This document shows positions 1-8,522 of a DNA stretch of 64,000 nucleotides, one piece after another. The notes beneath the pieces were generated by a model. It saw nothing but the letters and a program-made list of their open reading frames with translations. It did no database searches and was not told the DNA's origin. The DNA is from Janibacter alkaliphilus (lineage in GTDB: Bacteria; Actinomycetota; Actinomycetes; Actinomycetales; Dermatophilaceae), in assembly GCF_013408565.1 (NCBI RefSeq), contig NZ_JACBZX010000001.1, forward strand, positions 3,038,001 to 3,102,000. The letters are read 5' to 3'. Position 1 is the first letter of the stretch; each line of letters opens with the position of its first letter. A program made the translations under genes and the position numbers.

Positions 1-235
1 TCTCAGCCGTCGCCGCGATCCCCGGGAACCGGCCTGAAGCGTCGGCGGCGACGTGACGGGTGTCGGCAGCGGCGATGAGGGCCTTCGACGGCACGCAGCC
101 GGTGTTCACGCAGGTGCCGCCGAGCGTCCCGCGCTCGATCATCACCACCGACTTGCCGAGCGTGGTCGCACGGATGGCGGCGGCGAATGCTCCGCCTCCG
201 GATCCGATGATGGCGAGGTCGTACTTGGTAGGCAT
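1..235 (-). CDS. merA: mercuric reductase-like flavoprotein, N-terminal part
   Basis: Only the first 78 codons are in the window; the gene runs off the left edge. The protein starts [20 protein letters not shown], a dinucleotide-binding GxGxxG fold, followed by the redox motif [13 protein letters not shown] with its two cysteines, as in class I pyridine nucleotide-disulfide oxidoreductases. The early start without a heavy-metal-associated domain and the close match to actinobacterial MerA suggest NADPH-dependent reduction of Hg(II) to Hg(0) in the cytoplasm. The divergent merR and the MerR-type promoter between them support this. The C-terminal cysteine pair that would separate MerA from other family members lies outside the window, so another disulfide reductase remains possible. 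Confidence 0.8.
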   Translation of the reverse strand, partial: MPTKYDLAIIGSGGGAFAAAIRATTLGKSVVMIERGTLGGTCVNTGCVPSKALIAAADTRHVAADASGRFPGIAATAE

Positions 236-277
236 CGCTGCTCCTGTCAGTCCTTGGCTTTCTGCTCTGTCTCAGCC

Positions 278-309
278 ATACTGGACCTTCCAGTGCAGGG
301 GAAGGTCAA
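278..309 (-). promoter_or_regulatory. MerR-type promoter and operator for merA
   Basis: On the minus strand a -35 TTGACC (304-309) and a -10 CAGTAT (278-283) are separated by 20 bp, the over-long spacing typical of promoters activated by MerR-family regulators. The spacer contains the perfect inverted repeat ACCTTCC (285-291) / GGAAGGT (300-306), an 8-bp-spaced dyad resembling mer operators. It lies between merA (start 235) and merR (start 341). Confidence 0.75.
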
Positions 310-340
310 GCCTGCTCCTGCCGAACGATCGGAGGCCGCG

Positions 341-730
341 ATGCGCATCGGAGAACTCGCCGAACGCGCGGGCACCACGGCGAAGACGCTCCGCTTCTAC
401 GAGGGGCAGGGGCTGCTTCCGCCGGCCGAGCGCACGCAGTCCGGCTATCGCGACTACGCACCCGAGACGGTCGCCCGGATCGACTTCGTCCACCGCGGCC
501 AGGCCGCGGGCCTCACCCTCGCCCAGATCCGCCAGATCCTCGACATCCGCGACGGCGGCCATGCGCCCTGCGAGCACGTGCGCGACCTGCTTGACGTGCG
601 CCTCGCTGAGATCGAGCAGCAGATCGCGCAGCTCTCCGTGCTGCGCGACACTATCGCGGACCTCAGACAGGACGCCGCGCACCCGGACCCTGAAACGTGC
701 AGCACCGATCAAGTGTGTAGGTACTTGTAG
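341..730 (+). CDS. merR: MerR-family heavy-metal-responsive regulator
   Basis: 129 residues with an N-terminal winged helix (MRIGELAERAGTTAKTLRFY, then GLLPPAER and GYRDY), the dimerisation helix, and metal-ligand cysteines in APCEHV and near the C-terminus in CSTDQVCRYL. The ATG at 341 follows GGAGG at 331-335, and longer in-frame readings upstream would overlap the operator. The cysteine after the HTH region plus a C-terminal pair fits a thiophilic metal sensor. The spacing C-x5-C differs from classical MerR, so zinc, cadmium or lead sensing cannot be excluded. Divergence from merA and the 20-bp-spacer promoter argue for mercury. It is expected to bend the merA promoter and activate it when metal is bound. 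Confidence 0.85.
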   Translation: MRIGELAERAGTTAKTLRFYEGQGLLPPAERTQSGYRDYAPETVARIDFVHRGQAAGLTLAQIRQILDIRDGGHAPCEHVRDLLDVRLAEIEQQIAQLSVLRDTIADLRQDAAHPDPETCSTDQVCRYL

Positions 731-773
731 ACGACGGTAGCCAATGACTCCAACGCTACAACCCCGATATGCG

Positions 774-1250
774 CTAGCCGTACCCGCTCCACACCGAGCT
801 GTCGGTCACCCAGCGGTACCGGTTCACCGGGTCCTTCAGGGTCGTCAGCTCGCCGCCGCGCACGGTGATCACCCGGTGCTCGAAGGTGTGCGCCCCGGCG
901 CTGGTCATGAGCACCAGCTCGTAGCCGGCGACCCCGTCGATCCGGGCCGCCCCGTAGAAGGGGTTCTCCGTCGCGATGTGCGCCGAGATCGGCGTGCGGG
1001 TGGACATGACCTCGCCGGTGGCGGTGACCACCCGCAGACCCACCGAGCTGGACCAGCGGCCGTGCACGGCGACGGAGTCGCGCTGGCCGTCGCCGTCGAC
1101 GTCGGCGCGGGAGACGATCTCGCAGCCGCTGATCCCGCTGCACGCGTCGTCGCTGGTCGTGGTGCTCGCCTGGGCGCTCGGCATCCCGGCGAGCAGGGTG
1201 GCGGCCGCCCCGATGGTGGCCAGTGCGGTGGTGCGGCGTGCTGCGGACAT
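774..1250 (-). CDS. secreted protein with one FG-GAP/VCBS-like repeat
   Basis: 158 residues. The N-terminus (MSAARRTTALATIGAAATLL, ending MPSAQASTTT) is a Sec signal peptide with an A-x-A cleavage site. The mature part contains SRADVDGDGQRDSVAV, a D-x-D-x-D-G calcium-binding loop of FG-GAP/VCBS repeats. ATG 1250 is preceded by AGGGGA at 5 nt. The function is unknown; it should lie outside the cell. The last codons (VWSGYG, TAG) fall next to a low-GC stretch bordering the mer genes, so the C-terminus may be truncated by a rearrangement. Confidence 0.6.
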   Translation of the reverse strand: MSAARRTTALATIGAAATLLAGMPSAQASTTTSDDACSGISGCEIVSRADVDGDGQRDSVAVHGRWSSSVGLRVVTATGEVMSTRTPISAHIATENPFYGAARIDGVAGYELVLMTSAGAHTFEHRVITVRGGELTTLKDPVNRYRWVTDSSVWSGYG

Positions 1251-1463
1251 CTCGATCCCCTGTCTCCTCGCGACTCCCCTGCGGCGTCGCACACCCGAGG
1301 ACGCCGTACCCCAGGACCTGGTTCGGACACGGTTCGGTCTCGCCCCTTCGTGCCGGTCCGTGCGCCGGCTTCTTCGCAGGTCACGACCACGCCACACCCG
1401 CCGGAACCCGCCCCTCCCACCAGGCCGGGATGCGAGGATGACCCGGACGAAGGGGGTGTTGCC

Positions 1464-2576
1464 GTGCACCGTGCACGGACGGCGGGCATGGTGCTCGCCC
1501 TGACCGCGACCCTCGTCGCCGCATGCTCGCGCGACGTCGCGGTGGAGCCGACGACACCGACCGGCAGCACCGCCGGGGCGACCTCGACGGCCACGCCGAC
1601 CGGCTCGGGCAGCAACGCCGGGAGCGGATCCAGCACCGCCGACGGAACCTCGAGCACCGTCGGCCCCGCGGACGTCCCGGACACCCTCCGGGTCGGCATC
1701 TCCTTCTCATCCCCCGGCATCGGCGAGCGCAGCAACGGCCGCACCACCGGCCTCGACGCCGATGTGGCCCGCTACGTCGCCCAGGCCATCGGCGCCGACC
1801 AGGTCTCCTTCGTCAACGCGCTGCCGAACCAACGCGAGACGCTGCTGGAGACCGACCAGGTCGACATGGTCGTCTCGTCCTACTCGATGACGCCGGAGCG
1901 GGCGCAGCGGGTGACCTTCGCCGGGCCCTACCTCAACACCGGGCAGGACCTGCTGGTCTCCGAGCGCAGCGCCGTCCGCGGCCCCGAGGACCTGCTCGGC
2001 TTCACCATCTGCGCCGCCGAGGGCTCGACCTCCACCAGCGAGCTCGTCGACGACTACCCAGGGCTGCACGTCGTGCTGCGCCCCACCGTCGACGCGTGCG
2101 TGGACATGCTCATCCGGGGAGAGGTCAAGGCGGTGACCTCTGACGCCGCGATCCTCGCCGGGTACGCCCGCATCTCTCGCGAGCCGAACCAGCTGCTGCT
2201 GGCCGGGCAGCCCTTCACCACCGAGCGGTGGGGCATCGCCCTGCCGAAGGGGGACGTCGCGCTCTGCCAGGAGGTGACGACCGCGCTGCGCCGGATGATC
2301 AGCAGCGGCGCCTGGGAGGAGGCGGTCGAGGACCACCTCGGCGAGAGCACCCGGATCAGCGGGACGACGCTGCAGCCACCGATGCTCGGTTCGTGCGCGG
2401 CCCGCGAGGCGAGCGCCAGCTCCAGCTCGAGCTCCAGCAGCGCCTCCGCCAGCAGCGCCAGCTCGAGCGCGGCGAGCTCCAGCGCCTCCAGCAGCGTCTC
2501 GGCCAGCCGGTCGAGCGCCAGCGCGAGCCGCGCCGCCGAGAGCGCGAGCAGCAGCGACGGCTCCGGGAGCGACTGA
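1464..2576 (+). CDS. amino-acid-type ABC transporter substrate-binding lipoprotein
   Basis: 370 residues from GTG 1464, with AAGGGGG 8 nt upstream. A lipoprotein signal ends LVAAC, which would anchor the protein to the outer face of the membrane. After a Ser/Thr/Gly linker, DTLRVGISFSSPG starts a family 3 solute-binding domain (glutamate/glutamine/polar amino acid type), including the typical VDMVVSSYSMTPERAQRVTF. No permease or ATPase lies beside it, so it works with a distant transporter or acts as a sensor. The last ~60 residues are almost only Ser and Ala, encoded by AGC/GCC-rich repeats, which is unusual for this family. Ligand unknown. Confidence 0.8.
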   Translation: MHRARTAGMVLALTATLVAACSRDVAVEPTTPTGSTAGATSTATPTGSGSNAGSGSSTADGTSSTVGPADVPDTLRVGISFSSPGIGERSNGRTTGLDADVARYVAQAIGADQVSFVNALPNQRETLLETDQVDMVVSSYSMTPERAQRVTFAGPYLNTGQDLLVSERSAVRGPEDLLGFTICAAEGSTSTSELVDDYPGLHVVLRPTVDACVDMLIRGEVKAVTSDAAILAGYARISREPNQLLLAGQPFTTERWGIALPKGDVALCQEVTTALRRMISSGAWEEAVEDHLGESTRISGTTLQPPMLGSCAAREASASSSSSSSSASASSASSSAASSSASSSVSASRSSASASRAAESASSSDGSGSD

Positions 2577-2647
2577 GAGACCTCAGGGACCGGCGGAGCG
2601 GCCGAGAGACCGTCCGCGACATCCTGGTGACCCGGGAGAACGACGAC

Positions 2648-2680
2648 GGCCCCGGAGATGCCGGAGACATCTGCGGGGCC
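2648..2680. terminator. hairpin between lipoprotein gene and tRNA-Asn
   Basis: GGCCCCG (2648-2654) pairs with CGGGGCC (2674-2680), and ATG/CAT pair inside. The hairpin lies just past the 3' end of tRNA-Asn and 72 nt after the plus-strand stop codon, so it could serve both convergent transcripts. There is no U-run, as is common in high-GC actinobacteria. Confidence 0.5.
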
Positions 2681-2687
2681 GTGCGGG

Positions 2688-2763
2688 TGGCTCCCCCGGT
2701 TGGACTCGAACCAACAACCCTCCGGTTAACAGCCGAATGCTCTGCCAATTGAGCTACAGGGGA
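2688..2763 (-). tRNA. tRNA-Asn (GTT), CCA encoded
   Basis: On the minus strand the acceptor TCCCCTG pairs with CGGGGGA (one T-G pair), followed by discriminator G and an encoded CCA. The D arm is GCTC/GAGC, the anticodon arm TTCGG-CTGTTAA-CCGGA carries anticodon GTT, and the T arm is GTTGG-TTCGAGT-CCAAC. All four arms pair, giving 76 nt with CCA. It stands alone. Confidence 0.97.
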
Positions 2764-2866
2764 TCGCGCCGTGACGCGACGGACACCATAGCAAGAGAAG
2801 CCGGACAGCCCGTAATCAGTTCGCGCCCATGTCGAGGCGTCCGGCAGCCGCTCCGCTCAGCGGTGG

Positions 2867-3370
2867 TCAGGGGTCCAGGCCCACCTGCTCGGCCAGCGAC
2901 AGCGCCACCCGCTCGGTCTCGGCGACGAGCTCGGGATCGTCCGGGTCGCACCCCTTCCCGACGATGGTCTGCGCGAGGAAGGCGCCGCTGGAGAGATCCT
3001 TGCGCAGCACCACCCGGGCCCGACGCGACCGGTCGAGGGAGACCTCCTCGCTGAGGACGACCGAGCTCTGCACCCGGTCGTGGAAGGCCCCGGGCACCCG
3101 ACCGGGGCTGTCCAGACGCCAGGTGGCGGCCGGGTGCGGATCCACCCAGGAGACCCGCAGGTGTCCCTGGCCGTCCCAGCCGCCGGTGTCGACCAGGTGC
3201 CAGGGGCGCCCACCCTCCGGCAGGCCGGGGGCGAGCAGGCGTCGGGTGGTCACGACGAGCACGCCGTCGTCGGTGGTGGCGGTGGCGAGCACGCGCTCGC
3301 CGTCGGCGAGGTCCAGCCCGGCCGGCGGGTCGGGCTCGGCGGTCCGGCGCAGCCGATCGCGCAGTCCCAT
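2867..3370 (-). CDS. conserved hypothetical protein downstream of dnaG
   Basis: 167 residues starting MGLRDRLRRTAEPDPP. The ATG overlaps the dnaG stop by one base (TGATG), so translation is probably coupled. The sequence is soluble, with a predicted beta-rich pattern (GERVLATATTDDGVLVVTTRRLL, then DLSSGAFLAQ near the end), and has no signal peptide, membrane segment or recognisable catalytic motif. I do not recognise a named family. The position directly after primase recurs in actinobacterial genomes to my knowledge. Function unknown. Confidence 0.75.
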   Translation of the reverse strand: MGLRDRLRRTAEPDPPAGLDLADGERVLATATTDDGVLVVTTRRLLAPGLPEGGRPWHLVDTGGWDGQGHLRVSWVDPHPAATWRLDSPGRVPGAFHDRVQSSVVLSEEVSLDRSRRARVVLRKDLSSGAFLAQTIVGKGCDPDDPELVAETERVALSLAEQVGLDP

Positions 3371-5295
3371 CAGCCGACCTCCTCGCGCAGCGCTGCGCGC
3401 TCGCGCTCCCACTCCTGCAGCTGGCGGGAGAGGGTGCGCAGCTGCTCCTGGTCCGCCTCCGGGTCGACCGCCAGGCGGCGCATCGTCGCCATGGCGTCGT
3501 TGATCCGGCGGCTCACCGCGACCTCCCGGACCCGCCGCAGCAGCGACTCGGTGTAGCTCGCCGGCGGCAGCCCGGTGGCGGTGTCATGACGCACCGGCAG
3601 CGGGTCGACGCTCAGCTCGGCCACCAACGGGTGCACGGTCAGCGGAGCGGCGTCGTTGACCCGGCCGTGCCAGCCGGCCAGGGTCTCGCCCTGCGCCAGC
3701 GGCCCCACGCCGCGGACCGCCTCGAGGACCACCCGGTGCGCCGGCGCGGCCATCCCGGCCGGGTCGACGAGATCGAGGTCCGCCCCGGAGAAGAGCGAGG
3801 GGTGCTGCAGGATCGACTGCAGCAGCTGCCGCTCGGCCCGCACCACCGGGTCGGACAGGTCGGGCGCCGGCACCCCGGTCGCCGCCTCGCCGGCGCTGGG
3901 CTCGGGCACGTCCGCATCCGACGGGTGGGGCCGGGCAGGCTCGGCATCCTGCGCGGACAGGCGCCCGGCGCGCTGGGTGGCGTCGCGCATCTGCTCGACG
4001 GTCACCCCGATCCAGCCGGCGACGGTGCGGATGTACTCCGGCCGCAGCGAGGAGTCGCGGATGCTGTTGATGATCGGCGCGACCGCCCCCATCCCCTGCA
4101 CCCGGCCCTCGGCGGTGGCCAGGTCGAAGCGGTCCAGGGTGGTGCGCACCGCGAACTCGAACATCGGCACCGCCGACCCGACGAGGTCGCGGACCGCGGC
4201 GTCGCCCTCGCGCAGCCGCAGGTCGCAGGGGTCCATCCCGTCGGCGGCCACCGCCACGAAGCTCTGGCTGGCCCACTTGTCGTCGTCGGCGTAGGTCTTC
4301 ATCGCCGCCTTCTGGCCGGCGGCGTCACCGTCGAAGGTGAAGATCACCCTCGCCGGGCTCAGCCCGGCCTCGTCGCGCATCATCCGGCGCAGCACCTTGA
4401 TGTGCTCGGCTCCGAAGGCGGTACCGCAGGTGGCCACGGCGCCCTCGATGCCGGACAGGTGCGCGGCCATGACGTCGGTGTAGCCCTCGACGACCACCGC
4501 CCGGCGCTCGGCGCTGATCGCCTTCTTCGCCAGGTCGAGGCCGTAGAGCACCTGGCTCTTCTTGTAGATCGGGGTCTCGCTGGTGTTGAGGTACTTCGCG
4601 GCGATCCGGTCGTCGTCGAAGAGCCGGCGGGCGCCGAAGCCGACGGTGTCGCCGGTGGTGTCCCGGATCGGCCAGACCAGCCGCCCGCGGAAGCGGTCGT
4701 AGATGCCGCGCGACCCCCGGCCGCACAGCCCGCCGGTGGTGAGCTCGTCGTCGGTGAACCCCTTCTCCCGCAGGTGCCGGGCCAGCTCCTCGCCGCCGCG
4801 GGGCGCGAAGCCGATCCCGAAGTGCTCCGCCTCGGGCCGGGCGAACCCGCGCTCGCGCAGGAAGTCCCGGCCGGCGCGGGCGTCCGGGCCGTCGACGAGG
4901 CGGTGGTGGTAGTACTCGGCGGCGGCACGGTGCGCCTCGATGAGCCGCGAGCGCCGACCGATCCCCTCCCCCTGGCGGGGACCGCCGCCCTCCTCGTAGC
5001 GCAGCTCCATCCCGAGCTTGGCGGCCAGGCGCTCCACCGACTCGGTGAAGGTGAGGTGATCGACGGCCTGGACGAAGGCGAGCACGTCGCCCCCTTCGCC
5101 GCAGCCAAAGCAGTGGTAGCGCCCGACGCTCTCCCGGACGGTGAAGGAGGGGGTCTTCTCGTCGTGGAAGGGGCACAGCCCCTTCATCGAGCCCACCCCG
5201 GCGGGGCGGAGGGTGACGTGCTCGCGCACGACGTCGGTGATCGAGGTGCGCTCCTTGACGGTCTGCACGTCCTCCGCGCGGATCCGGCCGGCCAC
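3370..5295 (-). CDS. dnaG: DNA primase
   Basis: 641 residues. It makes RNA primers for DNA replication at the fork with the replicative helicase. The N-terminal CHC2 zinc finger has C41, H44, C62 and C65 (LCPFHDEKTPS and YHCFGCGEGGD). The RNA-polymerase core follows, with a TOPRIM domain: VVVEGYTDVMAAH gives the acidic glutamate and FTFDGDAAGQKAA the D-x-D. The C-terminal helicase-interaction part is present, so the length is normal for actinobacteria. GTG 5295 is preceded by GAGGTGAG. It is followed by a one-base-overlapping hypothetical gene and lies downstream of dgt. Confidence 0.97.
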   Translation of the reverse strand: MAGRIRAEDVQTVKERTSITDVVREHVTLRPAGVGSMKGLCPFHDEKTPSFTVRESVGRYHCFGCGEGGDVLAFVQAVDHLTFTESVERLAAKLGMELRYEEGGGPRQGEGIGRRSRLIEAHRAAAEYYHHRLVDGPDARAGRDFLRERGFARPEAEHFGIGFAPRGGEELARHLREKGFTDDELTTGGLCGRGSRGIYDRFRGRLVWPIRDTTGDTVGFGARRLFDDDRIAAKYLNTSETPIYKKSQVLYGLDLAKKAISAERRAVVVEGYTDVMAAHLSGIEGAVATCGTAFGAEHIKVLRRMMRDEAGLSPARVIFTFDGDAAGQKAAMKTYADDDKWASQSFVAVAADGMDPCDLRLREGDAAVRDLVGSAVPMFEFAVRTTLDRFDLATAEGRVQGMGAVAPIINSIRDSSLRPEYIRTVAGWIGVTVEQMRDATQRAGRLSAQDAEPARPHPSDADVPEPSAGEAATGVPAPDLSDPVVRAERQLLQSILQHPSLFSGADLDLVDPAGMAAPAHRVVLEAVRGVGPLAQGETLAGWHGRVNDAAPLTVHPLVAELSVDPLPVRHDTATGLPPASYTESLLRRVREVAVSRRINDAMATMRRLAVDPEADQEQLRTLSRQLQEWERERAALREEVG

Positions 5296-5374
5296 GTCTC
5301 ACCTCGCCCTCGTCGGTCCCTGGTCCGGTGCCGAGTCTAGGCGGCGCGGCAGACGGCGGAGCGGCGAGTCGTCC

Positions 5375-6604
5375 TCAGCGCACCCGCGCGTGCAGCGCCA
5401 GCGCCCGCACGTCGGTCAGCGACGCGACCTGGTCGACCACCACCCGGCGCCGGGCTGCGGTGGTCGTCGCAGCAGCGAGGTCGGCCCGCAGCGCCGGGTC
5501 CAGCCGGGCCTCGGGGTCCGCGCCGAACCACTCCAGCAGGTCGTCGATCACGGCCCGCTGGTGCACGTAGACCTCGACCCGCTCCTCGGCCTGCATGACG
5601 AAGTGGGCGGCGACCCCCTTCAGCACCGCCACCTCGGCCCGGCTCTCCGGCGGCACCACGAGGGAGGCCGCGTAGCGGGTCAGCGGGCCGGAGCCGTACC
5701 GCTCCCGGGTGGCAACCTCGGCGGCGTGCACGAAGCGCCCGATGAGCCGGGAGGTCATGTCCTTCAGCCCGGCCAGCGACGCCCGGGTGGCGTCGAACTC
5801 GCGCGGCACCAGCTGCTGCCCGGCCAGCCGGGCCAGCGCCGCCTCCACCTCCGGCTCGCTCAGGTCGGGCGCGTACTCCTGCCGGGCCACCCGCAGCACC
5901 TCGCCGGCCCGCCGGTCGTCGCGCAGCAGCGCCGGGTCCAGGTGACCGGAGGCGATGGCGTCCTCGACGTCGTGCACCGAGTAGGCGACGTCGTCGGACC
6001 AGTCCATGACCTCGGCCTCGAGGCAGCGCACCCCCGCCGGCGCGCCCTCGCGCAGCCAGTCGAAGACCGGACGGTCGTCGCCGTAGGCCCCGTGCTTGGG
6101 GCCCGGACGGGGGCCTTCCCCCTTCGTCCAGGGGTACTTGGTGGCCGCGTCCAGGCTGGCCCGGGTGAGGTTCAGCCCGGCCGGGCGCCCGTCGGGGTGC
6201 ACCCGCTTGGGCTCCAGCCGGGTCAGCAGCCGCAGGGTCTGGGCGTTCCCCTCGAAGCCGCCGATGTCGGCCGCCGCCCGGTCCAGCGCCGCCTCACCGT
6301 TGTGCCCGAAGGGGGGATGGCCCAGGTCGTGCGCGAGGCAGGCGACCTCGACGACGTCGCCGTCGCAGCCCAGCGCGCCACCGAACTCGCGCCCGATCTG
6401 GGCCACCTCGAGGGTGTGGGTGAGCCGGTTGCGCACGAAGTCGTCGCTGGCCGGCTGCACCACCTGGGTCTTGGCGGCCAGGCGGCGCAGCGCCGCCGAG
6501 TGGATCAGCCGGCCCCGGTCACGGGCGAAGTCGTCGCGGTCCGCCCGCTTGTGGACCGGGTCTTCTCCCGCCCAGCGCGCCCGGTCGGCCTCGGTGTAGG
6601 TCAC
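5375..6604 (-). CDS. dgt: deoxyguanosinetriphosphate triphosphohydrolase-like HD protein
   Basis: 409 residues. Family members split dNTPs to deoxynucleoside and triphosphate. The HD metal site is visible as RLTHTLEV (first His) and LAHDLGHPPFGHNGE (HD pair), and further family signatures are KTQVVQPASDDFVRNR and the C-terminal EERVEVYVHQRAV. GTG 6604 follows TAGTCT by 8 nt, so the mRNA is probably leaderless. It sits directly upstream of dnaG, the usual actinobacterial neighbour. In this subfamily the physiological nucleotide is not certain. Confidence 0.93.
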   Translation of the reverse strand: MTYTEADRARWAGEDPVHKRADRDDFARDRGRLIHSAALRRLAAKTQVVQPASDDFVRNRLTHTLEVAQIGREFGGALGCDGDVVEVACLAHDLGHPPFGHNGEAALDRAAADIGGFEGNAQTLRLLTRLEPKRVHPDGRPAGLNLTRASLDAATKYPWTKGEGPRPGPKHGAYGDDRPVFDWLREGAPAGVRCLEAEVMDWSDDVAYSVHDVEDAIASGHLDPALLRDDRRAGEVLRVARQEYAPDLSEPEVEAALARLAGQQLVPREFDATRASLAGLKDMTSRLIGRFVHAAEVATRERYGSGPLTRYAASLVVPPESRAEVAVLKGVAAHFVMQAEERVEVYVHQRAVIDDLLEWFGADPEARLDPALRADLAAATTTAARRRVVVDQVASLTDVRALALHARVR

Positions 6605-6628
6605 GGTCCCCGAGACTACGGCCCGGGC

Positions 6629-7297
6629 TCAGAGCCCGTCCTGCGCGGCCCGTGCCCGGGAGACCCAGGCAGGGGCTGCGTCCTCACGACCCGCCCCCGC
6701 CATCCGCCCCTCCTGGCAGGCGGCCAGCAGCTCGGTCATCCGCCGCTCGCGGGTGACCTCCCGCTTGGCCTGCATCACCCAGGCCGCGCTGGAGCGGCGG
6801 TAGCCGGGGGTGGCCGCCCGCCAGAAGGCGCTCGCCCGCGGATCCCGCGCGAGCCGGTCCAGGTACTCGGGCGCCAGCTCGGTGACCCGCTCGTAGCTGT
6901 AGGTGCCGGTCCGGTCGTCACGGCGGCGGGCGAAGGCCGCCTCGCCCGCGGGGTGCATCAGCCCCTCTTCGCGCAGCCGCTCGGCGTGGTCGAGGTTGAC
7001 CTGGCTCCACGTGCTGCCCGGGCGTCGCCGGGTCCAGCGCTGCCGCCGCCGGTCCTCGTCCACCGGCTGAGAGAGGGAGTCGATCCAGCCGAAGCACAGG
7101 GCCACCGGCACGGCCTCGGCCCAGGTCAGCCCCCGCTCGGCGACATGCTTCTGACGCAGCTCCATCCACAGCTCGTCGGCGCTGTCGTGGTGCTCCTCGA
7201 GCCAGGTCCAGAACTCGTCGGCGTCGGCGAAGAAGACGGCCGGGCGCTCTTCGGAACCGCCGGGTGACCCCGACCGCCGCGCCCCGCCCCTGCTCAT
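6629..7297 (-). CDS. YdeI/OmpD-associated family protein
   Basis: 222 residues. The central segment (DEFWTWLEEHHDSADELWMEL, then GLTWAEAVPVALCFGWIDS) matches YdeI-type proteins, annotated as bacteriocin-protection or OmpD-associated proteins of unknown biochemistry, and the R/W-rich stretch and YLDRLARDP segment also fit. ATG 7297 lies one base after the dus stop (TGAGATG), implying translational coupling with dus. No signal peptide or membrane segment is seen. The function is not established. Confidence 0.75.
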   Translation of the reverse strand: MSRGGARRSGSPGGSEERPAVFFADADEFWTWLEEHHDSADELWMELRQKHVAERGLTWAEAVPVALCFGWIDSLSQPVDEDRRRQRWTRRRPGSTWSQVNLDHAERLREEGLMHPAGEAAFARRRDDRTGTYSYERVTELAPEYLDRLARDPRASAFWRAATPGYRRSSAAWVMQAKREVTRERRMTELLAACQEGRMAGAGREDAAPAWVSRARAAQDGL

Positions 7298-7298
7298 C

Positions 7299-8522
7299 TC
7301 AGCCGCCCGATACCGACAGCTCTGCCTGGGCGACGTCCGCCCGCTGGGTCTCGTCGAGGTCGCGGCTCTGCAGCCACCGCTCGGGCAGCGCGACCGTCCG
7401 AGGAGAACCGGCCCGACCTCGCGGCCCCTCGGCGGGGTCACCGGGCCAGGGGGTGTCCGGGTCGAGGGTGGCGATGAGGTCGTCGAGCGCGGCCAGGGAG
7501 TCCACCAGGGCCAGCCGGTTGCGGACCTGCGAGCCGGCCGGGAAGCCCTTGAGGTACCAGGCGATGTGCTTGCGGATCTCGCGGCAGGCGCGCAGCTCCT
7601 CGCCGAAGAAGTCGGTGAGGTACTCGGCGTGCCGACGCAGGGTCTCGGCGACCTCGCCGAGGGTGGGCCGCACCCGCACCTGCTGCCCGGCGAAGGCGGC
7701 CGCGAGGTCGGCGAAGAGCCACGGCCGGCCCAGGCAGCCGCGCCCGACGACCACGCCGTCGCAGCCGGTCTGCTCGACCATGGCGAGCGCGTCCTCGGCC
7801 GACCAGATGTCCCCGTTGCCGAGCACCGGGACGGTGGTGATGGTCTGCTTGAGCAGCCGGATCGCTGCCCAGTCGGCCTGGCCGGAGTAGGCCTGCGAGG
7901 CGGTGCGGCCGTGCAGGGCGACCGCGACGACCCCTTCGTCGACGGCGGCCTGGGCGGCCTCGAGGTAGGTGAGGTGCTCGTCGTCGATGCCCTTGCGCAT
8001 CTTCACGGTGACCGGGACGTCCCCCTTCGCGCCCTCGGTGACGGCGGCGGAGACGATGGCGCGGAAGAGATCCCGCTTCCACGGCAGCGCCGCGCCACCG
8101 CCCTTGCGGGTCACCTTGGGGACCGGGCAACCGAAGTTGAGGTCGATGTGGTCGGCGCGGTCCTCGTCGACGAGGATGCGCACCGCGGCCGCCGTCGTCG
8201 CCGGGTCCACCGAGTAGAGCTGCACGCTGCGCGGGTGCTCCTCGGGTCCGTGCTCGAGCAGCCGCATCGTCTCGGGGCTGCGCTCGACGAGGGCACGCGA
8301 GGTGACCATCTCGTTGACGTAGAGGCTGCTGGCGCCGCTGATCCCGGCCGCGGCCAGACCGGCGGAGCCGGACTCGCGGCACAGGCGACGGAAGGCGCGG
8401 TTGGTGATCCCGGCCATCGGGGCCAGCACGACCGGGGAGTCGATCGTGTGTCGTCCCAGACGCAGCGGCGGCAGGACCGGGTGGGTGCTCGACGGGGCGT
8501 CGGGCAGGGTGGCGATGCTCAT
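7299..8522 (-). CDS. dusB: tRNA-dihydrouridine synthase
   Basis: 407 residues, FMN-dependent TIM barrel that reduces uridine to dihydrouridine in tRNA D-loops. Motifs: VLAPMAGITNRAFRR near residue 35, the signature HIDLNFGCPVPKVTRKGGGAAL with the catalytic cysteine, KMRKGIDDEHLTY, and GNGDIWSAEDA for phosphate binding. Length is normal, with a short Pro/Arg-rich C-terminal extension. Start ATG 8522; a clear Shine-Dalgarno is not seen. The YdeI-like gene follows in the same transcript. The subfamily (DusB versus general Dus) is inferred. Confidence 0.93.
   Translation of the reverse strand: MSIATLPDAPSSTHPVLPPLRLGRHTIDSPVVLAPMAGITNRAFRRLCRESGSAGLAAAGISGASSLYVNEMVTSRALVERSPETMRLLEHGPEEHPRSVQLYSVDPATTAAAVRILVDEDRADHIDLNFGCPVPKVTRKGGGAALPWKRDLFRAIVSAAVTEGAKGDVPVTVKMRKGIDDEHLTYLEAAQAAVDEGVVAVALHGRTASQAYSGQADWAAIRLLKQTITTVPVLGNGDIWSAEDALAMVEQTGCDGVVVGRGCLGRPWLFADLAAAFAGQQVRVRPTLGEVAETLRRHAEYLTDFFGEELRACREIRKHIAWYLKGFPAGSQVRNRLALVDSLAALDDLIATLDPDTPWPGDPAEGPRGRAGSPRTVALPERWLQSRDLDETQRADVAQAELSVSGG

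Noticed and set aside
744..1463. In-frame extension of the substrate-binding lipoprotein to 744
   Set aside because: The signal peptide with LVAAC sits right after GTG 1464 and the extension is antisense to another gene.
1251..1463. Regulatory RNA in the 213-nt divergent gap
   Set aside because: I saw no conserved hairpin or riboswitch motif, only the two ribosome binding sites.
2688..2763. tRNA-Asn as the attachment site of the mer island
   Set aside because: No integrase and no second copy of the tRNA 3' end were found in the window; the left flank would be needed.
3586..7267. Long plus-strand frames opposite dnaG, dgt and the YdeI-like gene
   Set aside because: They are mirror frames of strongly supported minus-strand genes, with low-complexity Arg/Pro/Gly composition.
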